This document shows positions 11,886 through 24,111 of a stretch of DNA of 64,000 bases, in pieces. Below the pieces are notes generated by a model, which saw only the letters and a program-made list of their open reading frames with translations, made no database searches and was not told the DNA's origin. The DNA is from Bugulina stolonifera (taxonomy: Eukaryota > Bryozoa > Gymnolaemata > Cheilostomatida > Bugulidae). The stretch lies in assembly GCA_935421135.1 (NCBI GenBank), contig OW285194.1:10563376-10627375 (forward strand), read 5' to 3'. Each line of letters starts with the position of its first letter. The stretch's first letter is position 1. The translations under genes and the position numbers were made by a program.

Positions 11886-12895
11886 GTTTTCAAAGTCTCT
11901 TTACATGGAGATATCATTGATGCAGCTGTTCGACTAAAACAATATTTAAGATTTAATCATGGAATTTGATTCACATCGCTTAATTGCTGATTACGCTCTT
12001 TATCTAAACAGTCATACCATCGCATAAGTACTCTAAAGTTAGATAGTTTTTTTACCCTAAAATCCAGATTAGAGTTACAGCCAAACATCTGCTCAAATGA
12101 GTGATACACATATCCATGTATATATACGTGTACATATTGTTATACAATGTACACACATGTGTACACATGAATAATAATTCTGATGTTAAAGGCTGATAGT
12201 GTTGTACATAATACATAATGTATGAACAAATACTTGTTTAGCACTCAATAATAAAACAATTGTGTCATCTATTAATAGATTTTTTGACTATTTCTATAAT
12301 ATAACTTTCTGTTGACAAGCCCACAAAGCTAGTTCTTATCGAGCAATAAACATTGCTGACTCTAAATTAATTCTTTAAATAACTGCTGAGCATAAACTTA
12401 ATTGGGAAGTCACTAAATATTCATATTGACATTCCCCCCCCCCCCTTGCATGCAAAGTAAAACCTACTTATACATAGATACATGTAGAGTAACTATGTCA
12501 AACCTGGTTTTCTGCATTATTATGTAGTTTTGAATATTAATTGATGTGAATCATTCGTACTAATTCGATGCAGAATCAGCGCTGTTTAGTAAAATTGGAT
12601 AGAGTGACTAGATTAGCTATGCTAATCAAGTAACAATACTTTTGAATTTATAAGTGAGTCGAATTGTGTGCTGCAAGACAATAAACAAAGTCAGTGCAAC
12701 ACAATTTTCCATGTAATTGTACATTGTGCTGTAATACAATACACAATGCCATTATAACTGTCATATAATGTACGTACATGTACGTTTACATTGTGTTACT
12801 TTGGCATCAGCATAATTGATCAGATAATTATACAATTGTAGTTATCCTACTAGGCTCATTCCATGTTCAGTGTTTAAGATTTCCCTATAAAGGCA

Positions 12896-12902
12896 GATTT
12901 CA
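12896..12902 (+). promoter_or_regulatory. TATA box of lectin gene C
   Basis: TATAAAG about 65 bp upstream of the start codon, in TTTCCCTATAAAGGCAGATT. The same block with near-identical neighbours is at 24038 (gene F), and about 450 bp upstream are alignable between C and F. Confidence 0.65.
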
Positions 12903-12960
12903 GTCCCGCTGACAGGCAGTTGATCCTGAGGTCTTCACATTTCAACTGCTATATTTCAAC

Positions 12961-14507
12961 ATGGGATTCATCCAAGTTATTGTTGCTGTGACTTTGGTAG
13001 CTGCTGTCAGCTGTACTAAAGATGTGTGCAGTAAGCATATTTTTTATCCTGCACTTTCTACCAAGTAATTTTTTTTTCTAAGATTTTTTGCTTAAAATAA
13101 GTAGCATCCCTACCCTAGCTAAACATGACTGCAGATAGCATCATTGTATATTGAAGATTCCCATTAAAATTTAGCTCTTTTTCTTTTAGGGTTTTGTTAT
13201 GTGTGTCTACTGTGTGTTATCTAAAGTAAATACCACTTTACACAGATGTTTCTTTTTTAGTAAGATGTCTGCTATTCTTTCTGTTACTGGGTTTTGTGGT
13301 GTATATTTTAGTTGCCACCAAATGTAAGGGTTCAGAATACCACCTGAACCCCTACACCAGCACCTGCATTAGACAGATCAAACAGAATAAGAACTACAAT
13401 GATGCTAAGGCTTACTGCAAATCTCAAGGAGAGGAACTGGCTGTGTTTGACACTCTGGAATCCCTCAACTTCATGAAACATCTCAGAAAGACTGTTGCAG
13501 GTAAATAACCAAACTGCATGCAATACAATATTTGTTTAGAAAAATGACTAAATGACTTTTTGTTGAATTACATACATTGTATTTCTTTTTTAAAAGTTTT
13601 TTTTACTAATTGCATGGCTCAAATCTAAGCATAATATATACATAACTTTGTGGGCAATGAATTTGTTTGGTACTAATGGTTTGTCTTGACGTATTCTATC
13701 ATAACTACAGCATTGGTTCCTCAAATTTTTCACCAAAATCGAACATGTGTTGTGGCAATTAAATAAAATTCTATCTCCTCTTGAAATGATCAGGAAGAAA
13801 ATCAACGTTGAATCTTTCTGGGTGCGATGTCTTATTTCTTTTCGAATTTTAAATGCCATTTCTAAGATCATGGTTTTTGAACAGGTCCCATGTAAATAAC
13901 CTTCTTTCAATCTGCATGTGACGCATCTTTGCTCAAAAAATGAAATGATAAAATATGTTGTATACCAAATCTACGTACATGCATATAATTATATTTCTTT
14001 CTTAAAGGACAGTTTTGCTATTGTTTGGCTCAAACTATTGAAATAACTTTTTGAGAAACGAATTTTTCGGTACTAACACTTGGTTTTGGAGTCAGTCATA
14101 GCTACAATGCCATTACTAAATATTTTATTACGAATATTGAACAAGTATTGCTGCAATGTAAAGATATTATATCAGCCCACAACATAATCAGCACTAATTC
14201 GTTGTCGGTGTGAGGCTTGTCATGTCATTTCTCAGCTAATAGTTTTTGTATGTTGTTAGAGTTTACCAATGCTAAGAACGGGGCTTTCCTATTTGCTGGA
14301 AAGAAGATCAACAACGTCTGGAGACACGATGGAAGAATTGATATACCAATCACTAATATGGATTGGGAGCAGAACCAGCCAGATGGTAGTGGAAACTGTC
14401 TACAGTTGAGAGGCCAGGCCCAAAATTATAGAGTCGATGATCTACCATGCAATAGCACAAGATACTTCCTGTGTGAATCAAAGGCTATTCCAGTAGACCA
14501 GATCTAA
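12961..14507 (+). CDS. Secreted C-type lectin, gene C (3 exons; chimeric intron 2)
   Basis: Exons are 12961-13030, 13312-13500 and 14260-14507 (70, 189, 248 nt), giving 168 codons. The signal peptide is MGFIQVIVAVTLVAAVSC. The CTLD carries STCIRQIKQ, GEELAVFD, WRHDGRID, NQPDGSGNC, VDDLPC and YFLCE. AATAAA is at 14625-14630. Exon 2 and the first 380 bp of intron 2 are almost identical to gene B, whereas exon 3 is more diverged. The second half of intron 2 (about 14005-14170) is an older diverged version of the same intron. Gene C therefore looks like a recombinant with a B-like exon 2 placed in front of its own remaining intron and exon 3. The frame is intact, so it is probably functional. Confidence 0.92.
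13312..13879 (+). repeat. Recently copied tract shared with gene B (9843-10411)
   Basis: Exon 2 plus about 380 bp of intron 2 match gene B at roughly 97%, ending abruptly after GATCATGGTTTTTG. B then goes to its acceptor, while C continues with unrelated GAACAGGTCCCATGTAAATA. Confidence 0.8.
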
Positions 14508-14811
14508 ATCGTCAAACCCTTCATCTATAGAACATATGGCTAATACTAAACTTTCCAACTACCAACTCTTGCACTCTGTAAATTTTTAGTTATTTCCCAA
14601 CGTAATTTGACTTATTGAATCAGCAATAAACTTTGTTAGCAAAAGCTCTGTGTATTACATATACATGTATATCCAGTGTTCGTAGTATGGTTATAAAGGA
14701 GTATAAGGTGTGTACCCACCTCAATTTTAGAGGTTATATGGCCAGCAGGCGTGTACCTTCATTTTATTAGCTGGTTTGCCCCCATACAGTCACCGTGGAC
14801 CTGATAGTGTA

Positions 14812-14877
14812 GTGGTGAAGTGCCTGACTGCCATTTATAGGGTCTTGAGCTCGAATCTCACCAGAGTATAATTTTTT
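14812..14877 (+). tRNA. tRNA-like sequence (pseudogene or SINE head)
   Basis: GATAGTGTAGTGGTGAAGTG resembles a tRNA D-arm with internal A box. GAGCTCGAATCTCACCAGAG resembles a T-arm with B box, at normal spacing. The acceptor-stem ends do not pair convincingly. It is better read as a tRNA-derived SINE head or decayed tRNA than as a functional gene. Confidence 0.35.
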
Positions 14878-14879
14878 CA

Positions 14880-16650
14880 TTTCAGTAATTCACTAATTTC
14901 TTAGCTACTATGAGATAAAATGGATAGCGATACAATACTAATCTGTAAGATTGCATGCACCGTGTACCCACCTCATTTCTTCCATTTTGTTACTGTTGCA
15001 CTATCAGATTTAGTAATTGTTAGTACTCATTATATTATACCAAGTAACCATGATATAAGTGATGTTTGCAAAATAGTTGTACCGGGGACAACTTTTTCCA
15101 GTCTTGGGGAATGGTCCATCAATACTAAAACCATTGCAACTCTATTTTTCAGACTATGACCCAAGAATTTACATTATATTAGACTGCATATGTTACGCTT
15201 AATGAATTAACCCAAAACACAAGTTGTCCACAGCACAACATTTTCCTTTGAAAACTGATGATATTACAATTGGTATAAAAATATAATAATTTAAATACAT
15301 TTGGTATTACTTTTGGATCACAAAAGTAAAAATTAAATTCCTCGTTACATCTTAAATGTATCAACCAGACCTTAATTTAAATACAGTTATACACGCACAT
15401 TGTATATACACAGTACATTATAGTTTAAAAATGCGGTGATGGGCATGTTATTAATTTTGTTACAAAAGGTTTTTAGCTAGATGGGAAAAGTTGAGACCAA
15501 AGACTACTCCATTCATATAATGTAGAGTGTTCATATTTACTTCTCTCACAGATATTTTAACGCCTGGAAAAATAGTTCACAATGTAAAACTATTAGGCTA
15601 ATAATTTTATAGATAAGCAGGTATATGATATAATTATGTGACAGCTTTATAAAGCTTAATTCATAATATTATAATAAAATGTTCCTGATACAGCAGCTCT
15701 AAGTATGATACCTTTTATCAGTTTAATTGTTTGTACCACTATGTGGGCTTCGAATGGCTACTTCAACACCACAAGTTCAATTCATTCTTTCATTATATTC
15801 TCTATATTTTAAAAGTTATCAGTTATTTATTTTTAAAGCTTGTTTGTCAAGCTGCATTACCCAGTAATAGAGCACAGAGTAGTTTCACTTTAGTGCTGCA
15901 TGTTTATTTATTACTCGACTCTTTTATATACAGTGCATATGTTTTACACTCCATTGGCTACCTGAGGTTAAAATTAACTTTATAAAATTCATACTGCCTC
16001 CATAACAGATTTATAAAGTAGCAAATATCTATCAAGTTCATTGTCACAATAAGCGTGATAGATTGCTAAAAGCAATAAACCAGTGCAAAGATACAATAGT
16101 TTAGGCTACTAAAATGATTTACTCTCCTATTTTTCAACTACAGGTGCATTTTATGTACAAAATGGCATGCCGTAACTGGTTTCATTACAATATTATTGTT
16201 TGCACCATCTCAATGACTACTGCAACACAGCAGGACCCTTAGGGCCATAGACACAAGTCATAACTGCAAACTCCCTGTCAATTGCTTCGAAATACAGTAA
16301 AGGGGATTAAAACTGATTTACTCATTTTTCTACTTGAATCATCAAAGTTTTCACTATTGATCCTTGATTTTGTGTCTCATTAACATTCAAGACTGAAAGT
16401 GTATTGTACTCTGTGAATTGTATATTGTTCATTGTGCACTGTTCAATGTAAGCTATACATTGAACAGTTTGAAATACATTATTTAACCAGCTAACTGTCA
16501 AATTACATACTTTCCTGAAGCAATAATGCAGTCATAGGTCTGAACAAAATACAATGTAGATTGAATAATGATATATAAGAAGAACATTAATACAGACAAT
16601 GCATTTTATTGAAATCTGATTGGATGGAAGCCAAGTTAAACCTCACCAAT
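14880..16650. other. Intergenic, no gene seen
   Basis: Several short frames (79, 84, 61 codons) show no domain, splice context or paralog in the window. I see only AT-rich sequence. Confidence 0.5.
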
Positions 16651-16714
16651 ATGCATATAGAATAAAATTATTCCAGTAAACTAGTAGTTGATTCTAAGGT
16701 TGCTAAATTTTAAC

Positions 16715-17750
16715 ATGAGTTTCATCCAAGTTTTTGTTGCTGTGATTTTGGTAACTGCCGTCACCTGTACAAAGGATGTCTGTAGTAAGTAAATTAATTC
16801 TGATCACTTAGTCCTTTCTCATATCTCAGATTTAGGTTTTTAAAATGTGGAAATTTATGATTAGATGACTTTGCGTTCAGTATAAAACCAAGGACTGTTA
16901 GATGTAAACATTTGTCAGTGGACCTTAATGATATAAATACACATGTAAATTGGAAACATTTACAAAGTATATACACGTAGTATGCATATAATACAAAATA
17001 TAACATTGACTTATAATATCTTTACAATTTGCATAGATTTTTGTAAAATTCTTTATAGCATTTAATTCACACGTTCATGTACATTTAGATATTCCAGTGC
17101 TTGAAAGCGTTAACAAAATAATGAGAGGCATAACCTCGTGGATATATTACAGTTGCTACCCAATGCAAAGGTACAGAGTACCATCTGAACCCCTACACCA
17201 GCACCTGTATCCGACCAATCAAAGAGAGCATGACATATGAAGAGGCTAAATTCTACTGCAACATCGTCGGAGAGAAGCTAGCCGTTTTTGACACTATTGA
17301 ATCACTCAACTTCATGAAACATCTTAGAAAAGCTGAGCCAGGTAGGTTCTAGACACTTTCACTTCCGCATGCATGTCATAGGTTTTTACTAGTCGTTTAA
17401 CAGACATTGAGCATTTGGCATATTATTTTTTGCTGCTAAAGCTGAGAAGAACTGCTGTATTGAGACTTGTAAACATCATGTGACAGATCATTCTTTTCTA
17501 CCTTTTAGAATTTTCCTACGCAAGGTATAGAGCATTCTATTTTGCTGCACAAAGAATTGATGATGTCTGGAGACACGATGGCAGAATTGATACACCAATC
17601 ACAAACATGGATTGGGATAAAGATCAGCCAGATGGCTATGGAAACTGTCTACTGATGAAAGGAGTATATCAGAACTACAGAGTTGATGATGTGCAATGCT
17701 CAGTTAAACAACACTTTTTGTGTGAAGTCAATGCAACCTATCCTTACTAA
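16715..17750 (+). CDS. Secreted C-type lectin, gene D (3 exons)
   Basis: Exons are 16715-16784, 17153-17341 and 17509-17750 (70, 189, 242 nt), giving 166 codons. The signal peptide is MSFIQVFVAVILVTAVTC. The CTLD has the early TQCKGTEYHL and STCIRPIKE, then GEKLAVFD, WRHDGRID, DQPDGYGNC, VDDVQC and HFLCE. The C-terminus ends VNATYPY, like gene F, instead of PVDQI as in A-C. This groups D with F. Acceptors are ATTACAG and CTTTTAG. The promoter is less similar to the others: only TATAGAATAAAA is seen near 16656. It is a predicted secreted QPD-type lectin. Confidence 0.9.
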
Positions 17751-18007
17751 GGAACCTGATTTCTTATATCAAGTGCATGACCATGCACTTTGAAATACTT
17801 TAATCATTTTTCTTTTTCATCTATTTATTTGTTGCAGTTCAAAATCGCAGTATATGTACAAGGTAGTAGCTCTAAAACTAATTATACATGTATGTTGTTT
17901 ATCCTAGCATAATTGAGTTTGATACTACTTGCTACAATTGATAGAATTTGGTTAGAGATTATTGCAGATAACTACATGAATATTATCATTGATAAATAAT
18001 ATATTAA

Positions 18008-18576
18008 AGTGGTTATGACATGTGGTTTATGTCAATGTTCAAAGCAGCATCTCCTACTTAGGTTTATTGCATTTGTGCTACTATAAGCAGAGTTGTGTCC
18101 TCTTGCCCATGCTTGACTCATTACCACTATTCAATGCTGATTCAAACGCAACTTTGTTATGAAGACGCAACTGCGTGCTTTATGTCATAATATAGAGAAA
18201 ACTGTTGAATTCAAGCTGTTTGCATAGAAAAGAGTACAGCAGTTAACTAAATGATTTCACAGGATTTACTAATATAGCAGTGAGATAACTTGTGCAAGTT
18301 TTTGAATTTTTCTGGGCTTTCCTTTTGCTGAAAATAACTAGCTGCCTTTATTGGTAGGTCCGGTATTCCATCTGGCCACACTATATACAGTGGCTATTAT
18401 TGTGTTATTCTACATGCCTATACATTGAGTTGTGGCCTAGTTGTTCTAAATATAGCCTGCAAGGCACAAACAATAGGATAGCTAGCACTACTAGAATAGT
18501 AAATATCTAGGCACTCAATATATTGTGCCACAAAATAGCTGCGTGCGTCTTAAGGCTACCTTAAAACACGGGCATA
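18008..18576 (+). mobile_element. TTAA MITE, full-length but decayed
   Basis: Starts after TTAA at 18004-18007 with AGTGGTTATGACATGTGG. It is the reverse complement of the better-preserved copy at 28814-29377 over its full length. Shared blocks include GCAGAGTTGTGTCC, GAAGACGCAACTGCGTGCTT, GGTAGGTCCGGTATT and GCGTCTTAAGGCTACCTTAA. The far terminal repeat has decayed. No protein is encoded. Confidence 0.8.
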
Positions 18577-19238
18577 TAATATAATACTGATATTCTAGCT
18601 TTAGTTTCTATTGATATAAAACTTGGGTTTAATGATGTCTCTTATTTACAGTAGGCTCACTGAGCTACTTACTCCAGCTTAAAAGCAAAGTTGTCCCCTC
18701 TGCTGATTTTTATCTTGAGAGAAGACAACTTCAACTTGCTGTGACTCGATTTGGTTATATTGTAGCTATATGTGGAATATAATGAATAGCCTCTGCTCTC
18801 TTTATTGCAAATGTTTACATGTAGGCATATACAGTGTATGCAAATACTGTTTGTTAGAAAGAGAAGGGCTTTTCTTCGAAAATGGTAGCGGTGTAATAGA
18901 TAACACTGTGTATAGGAGCTACCTTTAGTATGTTCCTTATTCCAACATTTTGGATTTTGCCTGTGAAAGCAGCACTTATCTGTTTTTTAATGAGTAGAAA
19001 ATTACTCTGTTTTGAAAACATGCTAGTCTCTGACTCTGTTTAATAAGCATTATCGGGGTTAAATATATTGAAGCAAAATCACATACAAGAAGAGATTTTC
19101 AACCAAACTAGTAGGCTTATTGATAGAACACCACAGAGTAGGTACAGATAGCACCATTTAATAGGATTTTATCAGTTTCACTGAGTTGATATCAATACAA
19201 TATTATGTTATAATGTGCACGTAGCTGTTAACTAAGAA

Positions 19239-19312
19239 AGCTACATGTACACTTTATAATAGCCAGAACAAATTATAATTTATTCTGGCTATTATAAAGT
19301 GTACATGTAGCT
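19239..19312. repeat. Perfect 30-bp inverted repeat with 14-bp loop
   Basis: The left arm 19239-19268 (AGCTACATGTACACTTTATA, then ATAGCCAGAA) is exactly complementary to the right arm 19283-19312. The spacer is AT-rich. It could form a strong hairpin or be a minimal foldback element. Confidence 0.9.
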
Positions 19313-19319
19313 CTTTTAT

Positions 19320-20590
19320 AGCACTTGTCAGATAATTATAGTCTAACAAATATGCTCTTTAACAGCTTAAATTAGCTTTTTATTTTGCATCGCTTCCATA
19401 GAGATTTCAAAGAATTTGTTTTTGATTAACTGTATAACACATGTGCACTAAGGACATTACCACCACAATTTAAGAATGCCTAATGGGCCAGCATGCCGTA
19501 GACAGCATTTAACAATATTCGACCTATGAGTTGGATTACGATACAACAGATATCATTAATAACAAGTAGTGCACTAATTTTGATATATCCTTGGTGTGTA
19601 TAGGTAATAGAAAACCAATTAAAAGTTCCTATGTAGTAGAATAAATGTAGTGAAATATCATATATTGTCCCATTATAAGTGAAGGAGAGCTGATGTACTG
19701 AAAGCTTAGTCAAGGAATCTGAAATTACTTTGGAAGCTTTTTTAATGCAAATATTATCCATAGTTCATGCGTTTCCACACACTATACATGATTTATATTA
19801 GTTATGTTACCAACCTGATACAGAACTGCCAGCCAGTGTTTGTAAGCATGGTATACACTAGGGAGATCCTATGCATTGCAGAAGTCCGACTTCACTTGCT
19901 GAACTTCGCTTTTGTGCTCTTAATGATTATTTTCATCGTATGTACCAGCTAAGGGAATAAAACCATAATGAAACAAATCCATATACTTGTAACACATGGA
20001 TGCTAAACTTTTTAAATATTATTTTATAGAACTGTTGGGATTAGATAAAACAGGTGTGTAGACTCATAACTGGTTACCATAGTGAAGCATATACAATGTA
20101 TATCTTTACGGGCCACTAATAGGCATGCATAAATTTGTCACAATGGTAACAGTGCCGTTTAATATTGGGGCTGTTGTAAAAAACTTAGATGGTTACAAGG
20201 TCAAATGAATCATTATAAACAGATTTGCAACATTGATACAATGAATATATGGCATGTTTCATTATTGTCTAACATATACAGTAGATAATAAACAGTAATA
20301 GTATTGTATATTATTGCTGTCAATGAATTCTAAAGCAGAGGTAGTACAATCTGATTTAACTGATAGACTTAACAATTACTATATTTTTAGTGTATAGTTT
20401 GACATTGTCTGGGATTTTACAGTAATTAAAAACTGCGTCACATAACCTAGCTGTCAAAGATTATATACACATATTTAATACGGTAAATCATTTTATACAT
20501 GCCATACAATCATATCTGATCAATGGAAATAGAATGTATCATACATAATTATAATAAAAGCACTTGACTAGATGAAACTCATTCCACATT
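19320..20590. other. Intergenic, no gene seen
   Basis: A 93-codon minus-strand frame (19480-19761) has no recognisable domain and lies in AT-rich DNA. No other feature is visible apart from the gene E promoter region at the end. Confidence 0.45.
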
Positions 20591-20602
20591 CAGCAATCAG
20601 CC

Positions 20603-20609
20603 TATAAAG
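20603..20609 (+). promoter_or_regulatory. TATA box of lectin gene E
   Basis: TATAAAG in CAGCCTATAAAGCAG, about 60 bp upstream of the start codon. This is the same position as in genes C and F, although the leader sequence has diverged. Confidence 0.6.
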
Positions 20610-20661
20610 CAGTTTATATTTCCACAGACTTTCAGTTGGTCAGAGGTGGTAGCACTCCAAC

Positions 20662-21571
20662 ATGGGTTTCACCCAAGTTATCATAGCTGCAACTTTAGTG
20701 GTTGCTGTCAGCTGCAATAACGACGCATGTGGTAAGTGGCTTTTGTGTTACCTACATTAAGTTTCAGCCGCTAGTAGCCCATAATTGGCAGAATATAGTT
20801 ATACCTGTGTAGACTAGTGTTTTCACAAATACACAAAGCAGTATGATATTATTTTAGTTGCCACCTGGTGCAACGGCTCAGGGTACCACCTAAACCCATA
20901 CACTGGTACCTGCATTAGACAGGTGAATCTAATCAAGAACTATGAGGCAGCCAAGGACTACTGTGAGGCTGCCGGGGAAGAACTGGCAGTGCTTGACAGC
21001 TTAGAGTCACTTAACTTCATTAAGCACCTCAGAAAAACATCTCCAGGTATGTACATGCCTACCCTAACTTGGTAGACTGTTGCTATGAACTTATTGTACT
21101 ATATACAAGCAGAACTGTATTTACATACTTTAATATTAGTTTACCAAAATTATTCTATCAACTTTGATGCAATTGTTTAATTTTTGCACAAAACAGAATA
21201 TACACATTTAGGTATAATTATAGATGTACAATGTACATTTGCTAGGCTATTATGTGGCCAGTTCATTGCATCTGTTCACTAGGATTTACTGTCTGGTTCT
21301 TATTTCTTTACCACCAACAGACTTTGTGCACACCAGATATATGGGATCATTCATATTTGGTGGTCAGAAAGTTATGGGAATCTGGAGACATGATGGTAGA
21401 ATAGATACACCGATAACTAACATGGATTGGGGGCAGGATCAACCCACTGGTATTGGAGATTGCCTAAGACTGAGGGGCAGCGAAACAGACTATGAAGTGA
21501 ATGACATGGAATGCCACACCCCCAGTAACTTCCTGTGTGAAACCAATGCTCTGTGCTCTCAAACAGAATAA
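20662..21571 (+). CDS. Secreted C-type lectin, gene E (3 exons, most diverged)
   Basis: Exons are 20662-20731, 20858-21046 and 21321-21571 (70, 189, 251 nt), giving 169 codons. The signal peptide is MGFTQVIIAATLVVAVSC. The CTLD contains GTCIRQVN, AKDYCEAAGEELAVLD, WRHDGRID, DQPTGIGDC, VNDMEC and NFLCE. Here the QPD motif is QPT, and VDD reads VND. Both ligand-site motifs thus differ from the other five genes, so sugar binding may be altered or lost. The tail gains an extra cysteine (ALCSQTE). An AATAAA overlaps the stop (21568-21573). Introns are short (126 and 274 bp). Confidence 0.92.
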
Positions 21572-21699
21572 TAAAGAGCGTGCTAGTAATGATGTAAAGG
21601 TTGAACATACAAAGTGGAATATCTGTGTGTGAAATGGAGAAAACTAGTTTGATTTTTGCTAATTCTTCAAATAAAACATGCCACACTATAAATTATAAG

Positions 21700-23190
21700 C
21701 CTTAAAACATCATTGACTATTAATCCTGTAAATAAATTACATACTTACAGTAGTTCTGAACCTACATGTATGATTAGCTTTCAATTCAACTTAAAGTACC
21801 TTAAATTACTATAATCTATTATACAGTGCATGTCACAAAGATTTAACATGCCAATTTTACTTTTGAATAAAATAAAAATAAAATTAACTGAATTGTTGAA
21901 AATCTCACATTACAATTTTATATGGAGTAACTGCACCTGTAAAAGTGTGTCTTGTTAGCAGAACTGTGCTGGCTATTTTTACATCCAGATATAACCTACA
22001 ATAACTACTACTGTAGACTACTGGGTGCTGTTATACCCAATTCTCTGCCCATATGCATTCTTATTGATAGATAAAATCAATCCGACAAGAAAAGCGTCGT
22101 AGTATAATTATAATAGTAATTAGTGGATACACGATTTTTGATTGTACGAGAGTTGTTTTCCCTTATATTACTTATTCTTGCAAGCGTTGCCTAGTGTGTG
22201 TCATGTAGCATATGTCAGTGCTGTTAGCTTTTAGTATTAAGACTTCCTTAGCTGCTTCTTCCAGCACTATTCAATAAATAGAAGTAGCTTAACCACCAAT
22301 AATTTCTTAGCAAAAAATGCCATAAGTCACAGATGTTAGGTTTTCTGTTGCAGTATTGTGTCAATGGTACTTCAATTTTGAACCATTCCTGCAAAAGCTT
22401 TTAAGTTACTAAATTAAGTCATGAAAACAGATCAATTCCCCATCATGTTAAATTTGTTTGAATTTCTTGAAGCTAAACAAAGTAACTGTAGATTTATTCT
22501 TCAAATGTTGAAATGTGTCAGTGTGGACCACCTCTTTGTCAAATAGACCCAAGCTAGTGGTAATGCTACTTCATGTAGTATATTACACTTTTTTATTACA
22601 AGCCCTACCTTCGATTGTAGAATATAGCCTAATATTATGTAGAAAATGATAGTTTTTATTTAATCATTAGCCATTGGAAAGTTAGCTGCTATCAAATAAG
22701 CTGCTGAGGATCCTAACAGACTATGCATAGACCATAATTTCATGTCGTTATTTAGCACAATGCTCTCTGCAGGGTTCAAACATGAAGGCTACAACTACAG
22801 CAGTGACTTCATCTTACTAAGACCAGCATCTCTCTATCAATATTAATTCTATCTACTTTTGACATGCTATGCATTGGAATACTGGATAGGCATTATAAAA
22901 ATCCATCAAAGTTGTCTACTCACGGAGCAGGAGAACATGAGAGCATAACTTCTGACAACCAACAGCAGCTAAGTTGTCCAATGTATTAATGATGTGTATA
23001 ACAATGCACTATATTTCCGCATAGGCTAAGCTACAACTGTAGGTGTAACCCTAAGTGCTAATGGGACACTCAATACATAGAAAAGGAATAAAACTGCAAT
23101 ATTTATGAGACTCAAACTCAGCTTGACTGATAACTTACTGTATGTACATTGGAGTAATATTGTAGGTTTGATGGAGGAACAGCAAGACTG
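21700..23190. other. Intergenic, no gene seen
   Basis: AT-rich sequence between lectin genes E and F. No exon, RNA gene or convincing repeat identified. Confidence 0.5.
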
Positions 23191-23204
23191 AATTGTCTGT
23201 AGTT

Positions 23205-23402
23205 TTACATGTACATGTGCATATTGGCCAATGGAGAGTACGTGTACATGTGCATATTGACCAATAGAGAGTACGTGTAGGTGTGCATATTGACCAATAG
23301 AGAGTACGTGTACATGTGCATATTGACCAATAGAGAGTACGTGTACATGTGCATACTGACCAATAGAGAGTACATGTACATGTGCATACTGACCAATGGA
23401 AA
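23205..23402. repeat. 33-bp minisatellite, about 6 copies
   Basis: The unit has two halves, CCAATAGAGAGTACGTG and TACATGTGCATATTGA. Because 33 is a multiple of 3, frames stay open through the array on the minus strand (99 and 63 codons). These are repeat translations, not genes. Confidence 0.9.
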
Positions 23403-24037
23403 GTACTCAACTGATTGCTGTCAATCACAATCATGTTGATTGAAAAATCAAAAGTACATGATTATAATAGATTTTATTTAGTACAAAATACAACACACAA
23501 AGCTCAACAGCATTGTAGGTGCAGTGTGACAATTATGCACACAAATATTAAAGCTTTGATTGTGCTACTGGCACTAAATATTACATCTTTATATCCCAGA
23601 GCCTGTACAACAATCTACATGTAACCCTTGGTAAATGGTAGCATCATTTTGCTAAAATGTTGAATTAAATTCAATTATTCTCACATTGTAGTGACATGTA
23701 AGTAACAAACACAGTTACCAGAGAGTCAAAGTACTGCACTGTACTTATACTGAATAACTATTGTTTAATATACCTAATTAGGAGATAGTAACTAGATAAG
23801 CTATACAAATGCAGCAACAATACTTTGGAATAGATGAGTGAAATTGTGTTCTGTAACACAATAAGTGCTATTGGTATAACACACATGTAATGTAATTGCA
23901 CATTGTGCTGTAATACAATACACAACGCCAGCATAAGACATAATATAATGGTACGTTGTGTTACTTTATTGGCATCAGTATAATTGATCAGATAATATTG
24001 GTAAAGTTCACTAAATGTTTAATGTTTAAGATTTCCC

Positions 24038-24044
24038 TATAAAG
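24038..24044 (+). promoter_or_regulatory. TATA box of lectin gene F
   Basis: TATAAAG in TTTCCCTATAAAGCAGATTT. The following leader (CAGTCCCGCTGACAGGCAGT) is identical to gene C. Upstream similarity to C extends to about 23780, including ATTGTGCTGTAATACAATAC. Confidence 0.65.
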
Positions 24045-24111
24045 CAGATTTCAGTCCCGCTGACAGGCAGTTGATCCTGAGGTCTTCACATCTCAACTAC
24101 TATATTTCAAC

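Noticed and set aside
14217..14259. Upstream extension of lectin gene C exon 3 (MSCHFSANSF)
   Set aside because: This is intron read-through; the TTGTTAG acceptor at 14259 and the paralogs define the exon start.
19480..19761. 93-codon minus-strand frame
   Set aside because: No domain, splice partner or homolog in the window; length is not unusual for AT-rich DNA by chance.
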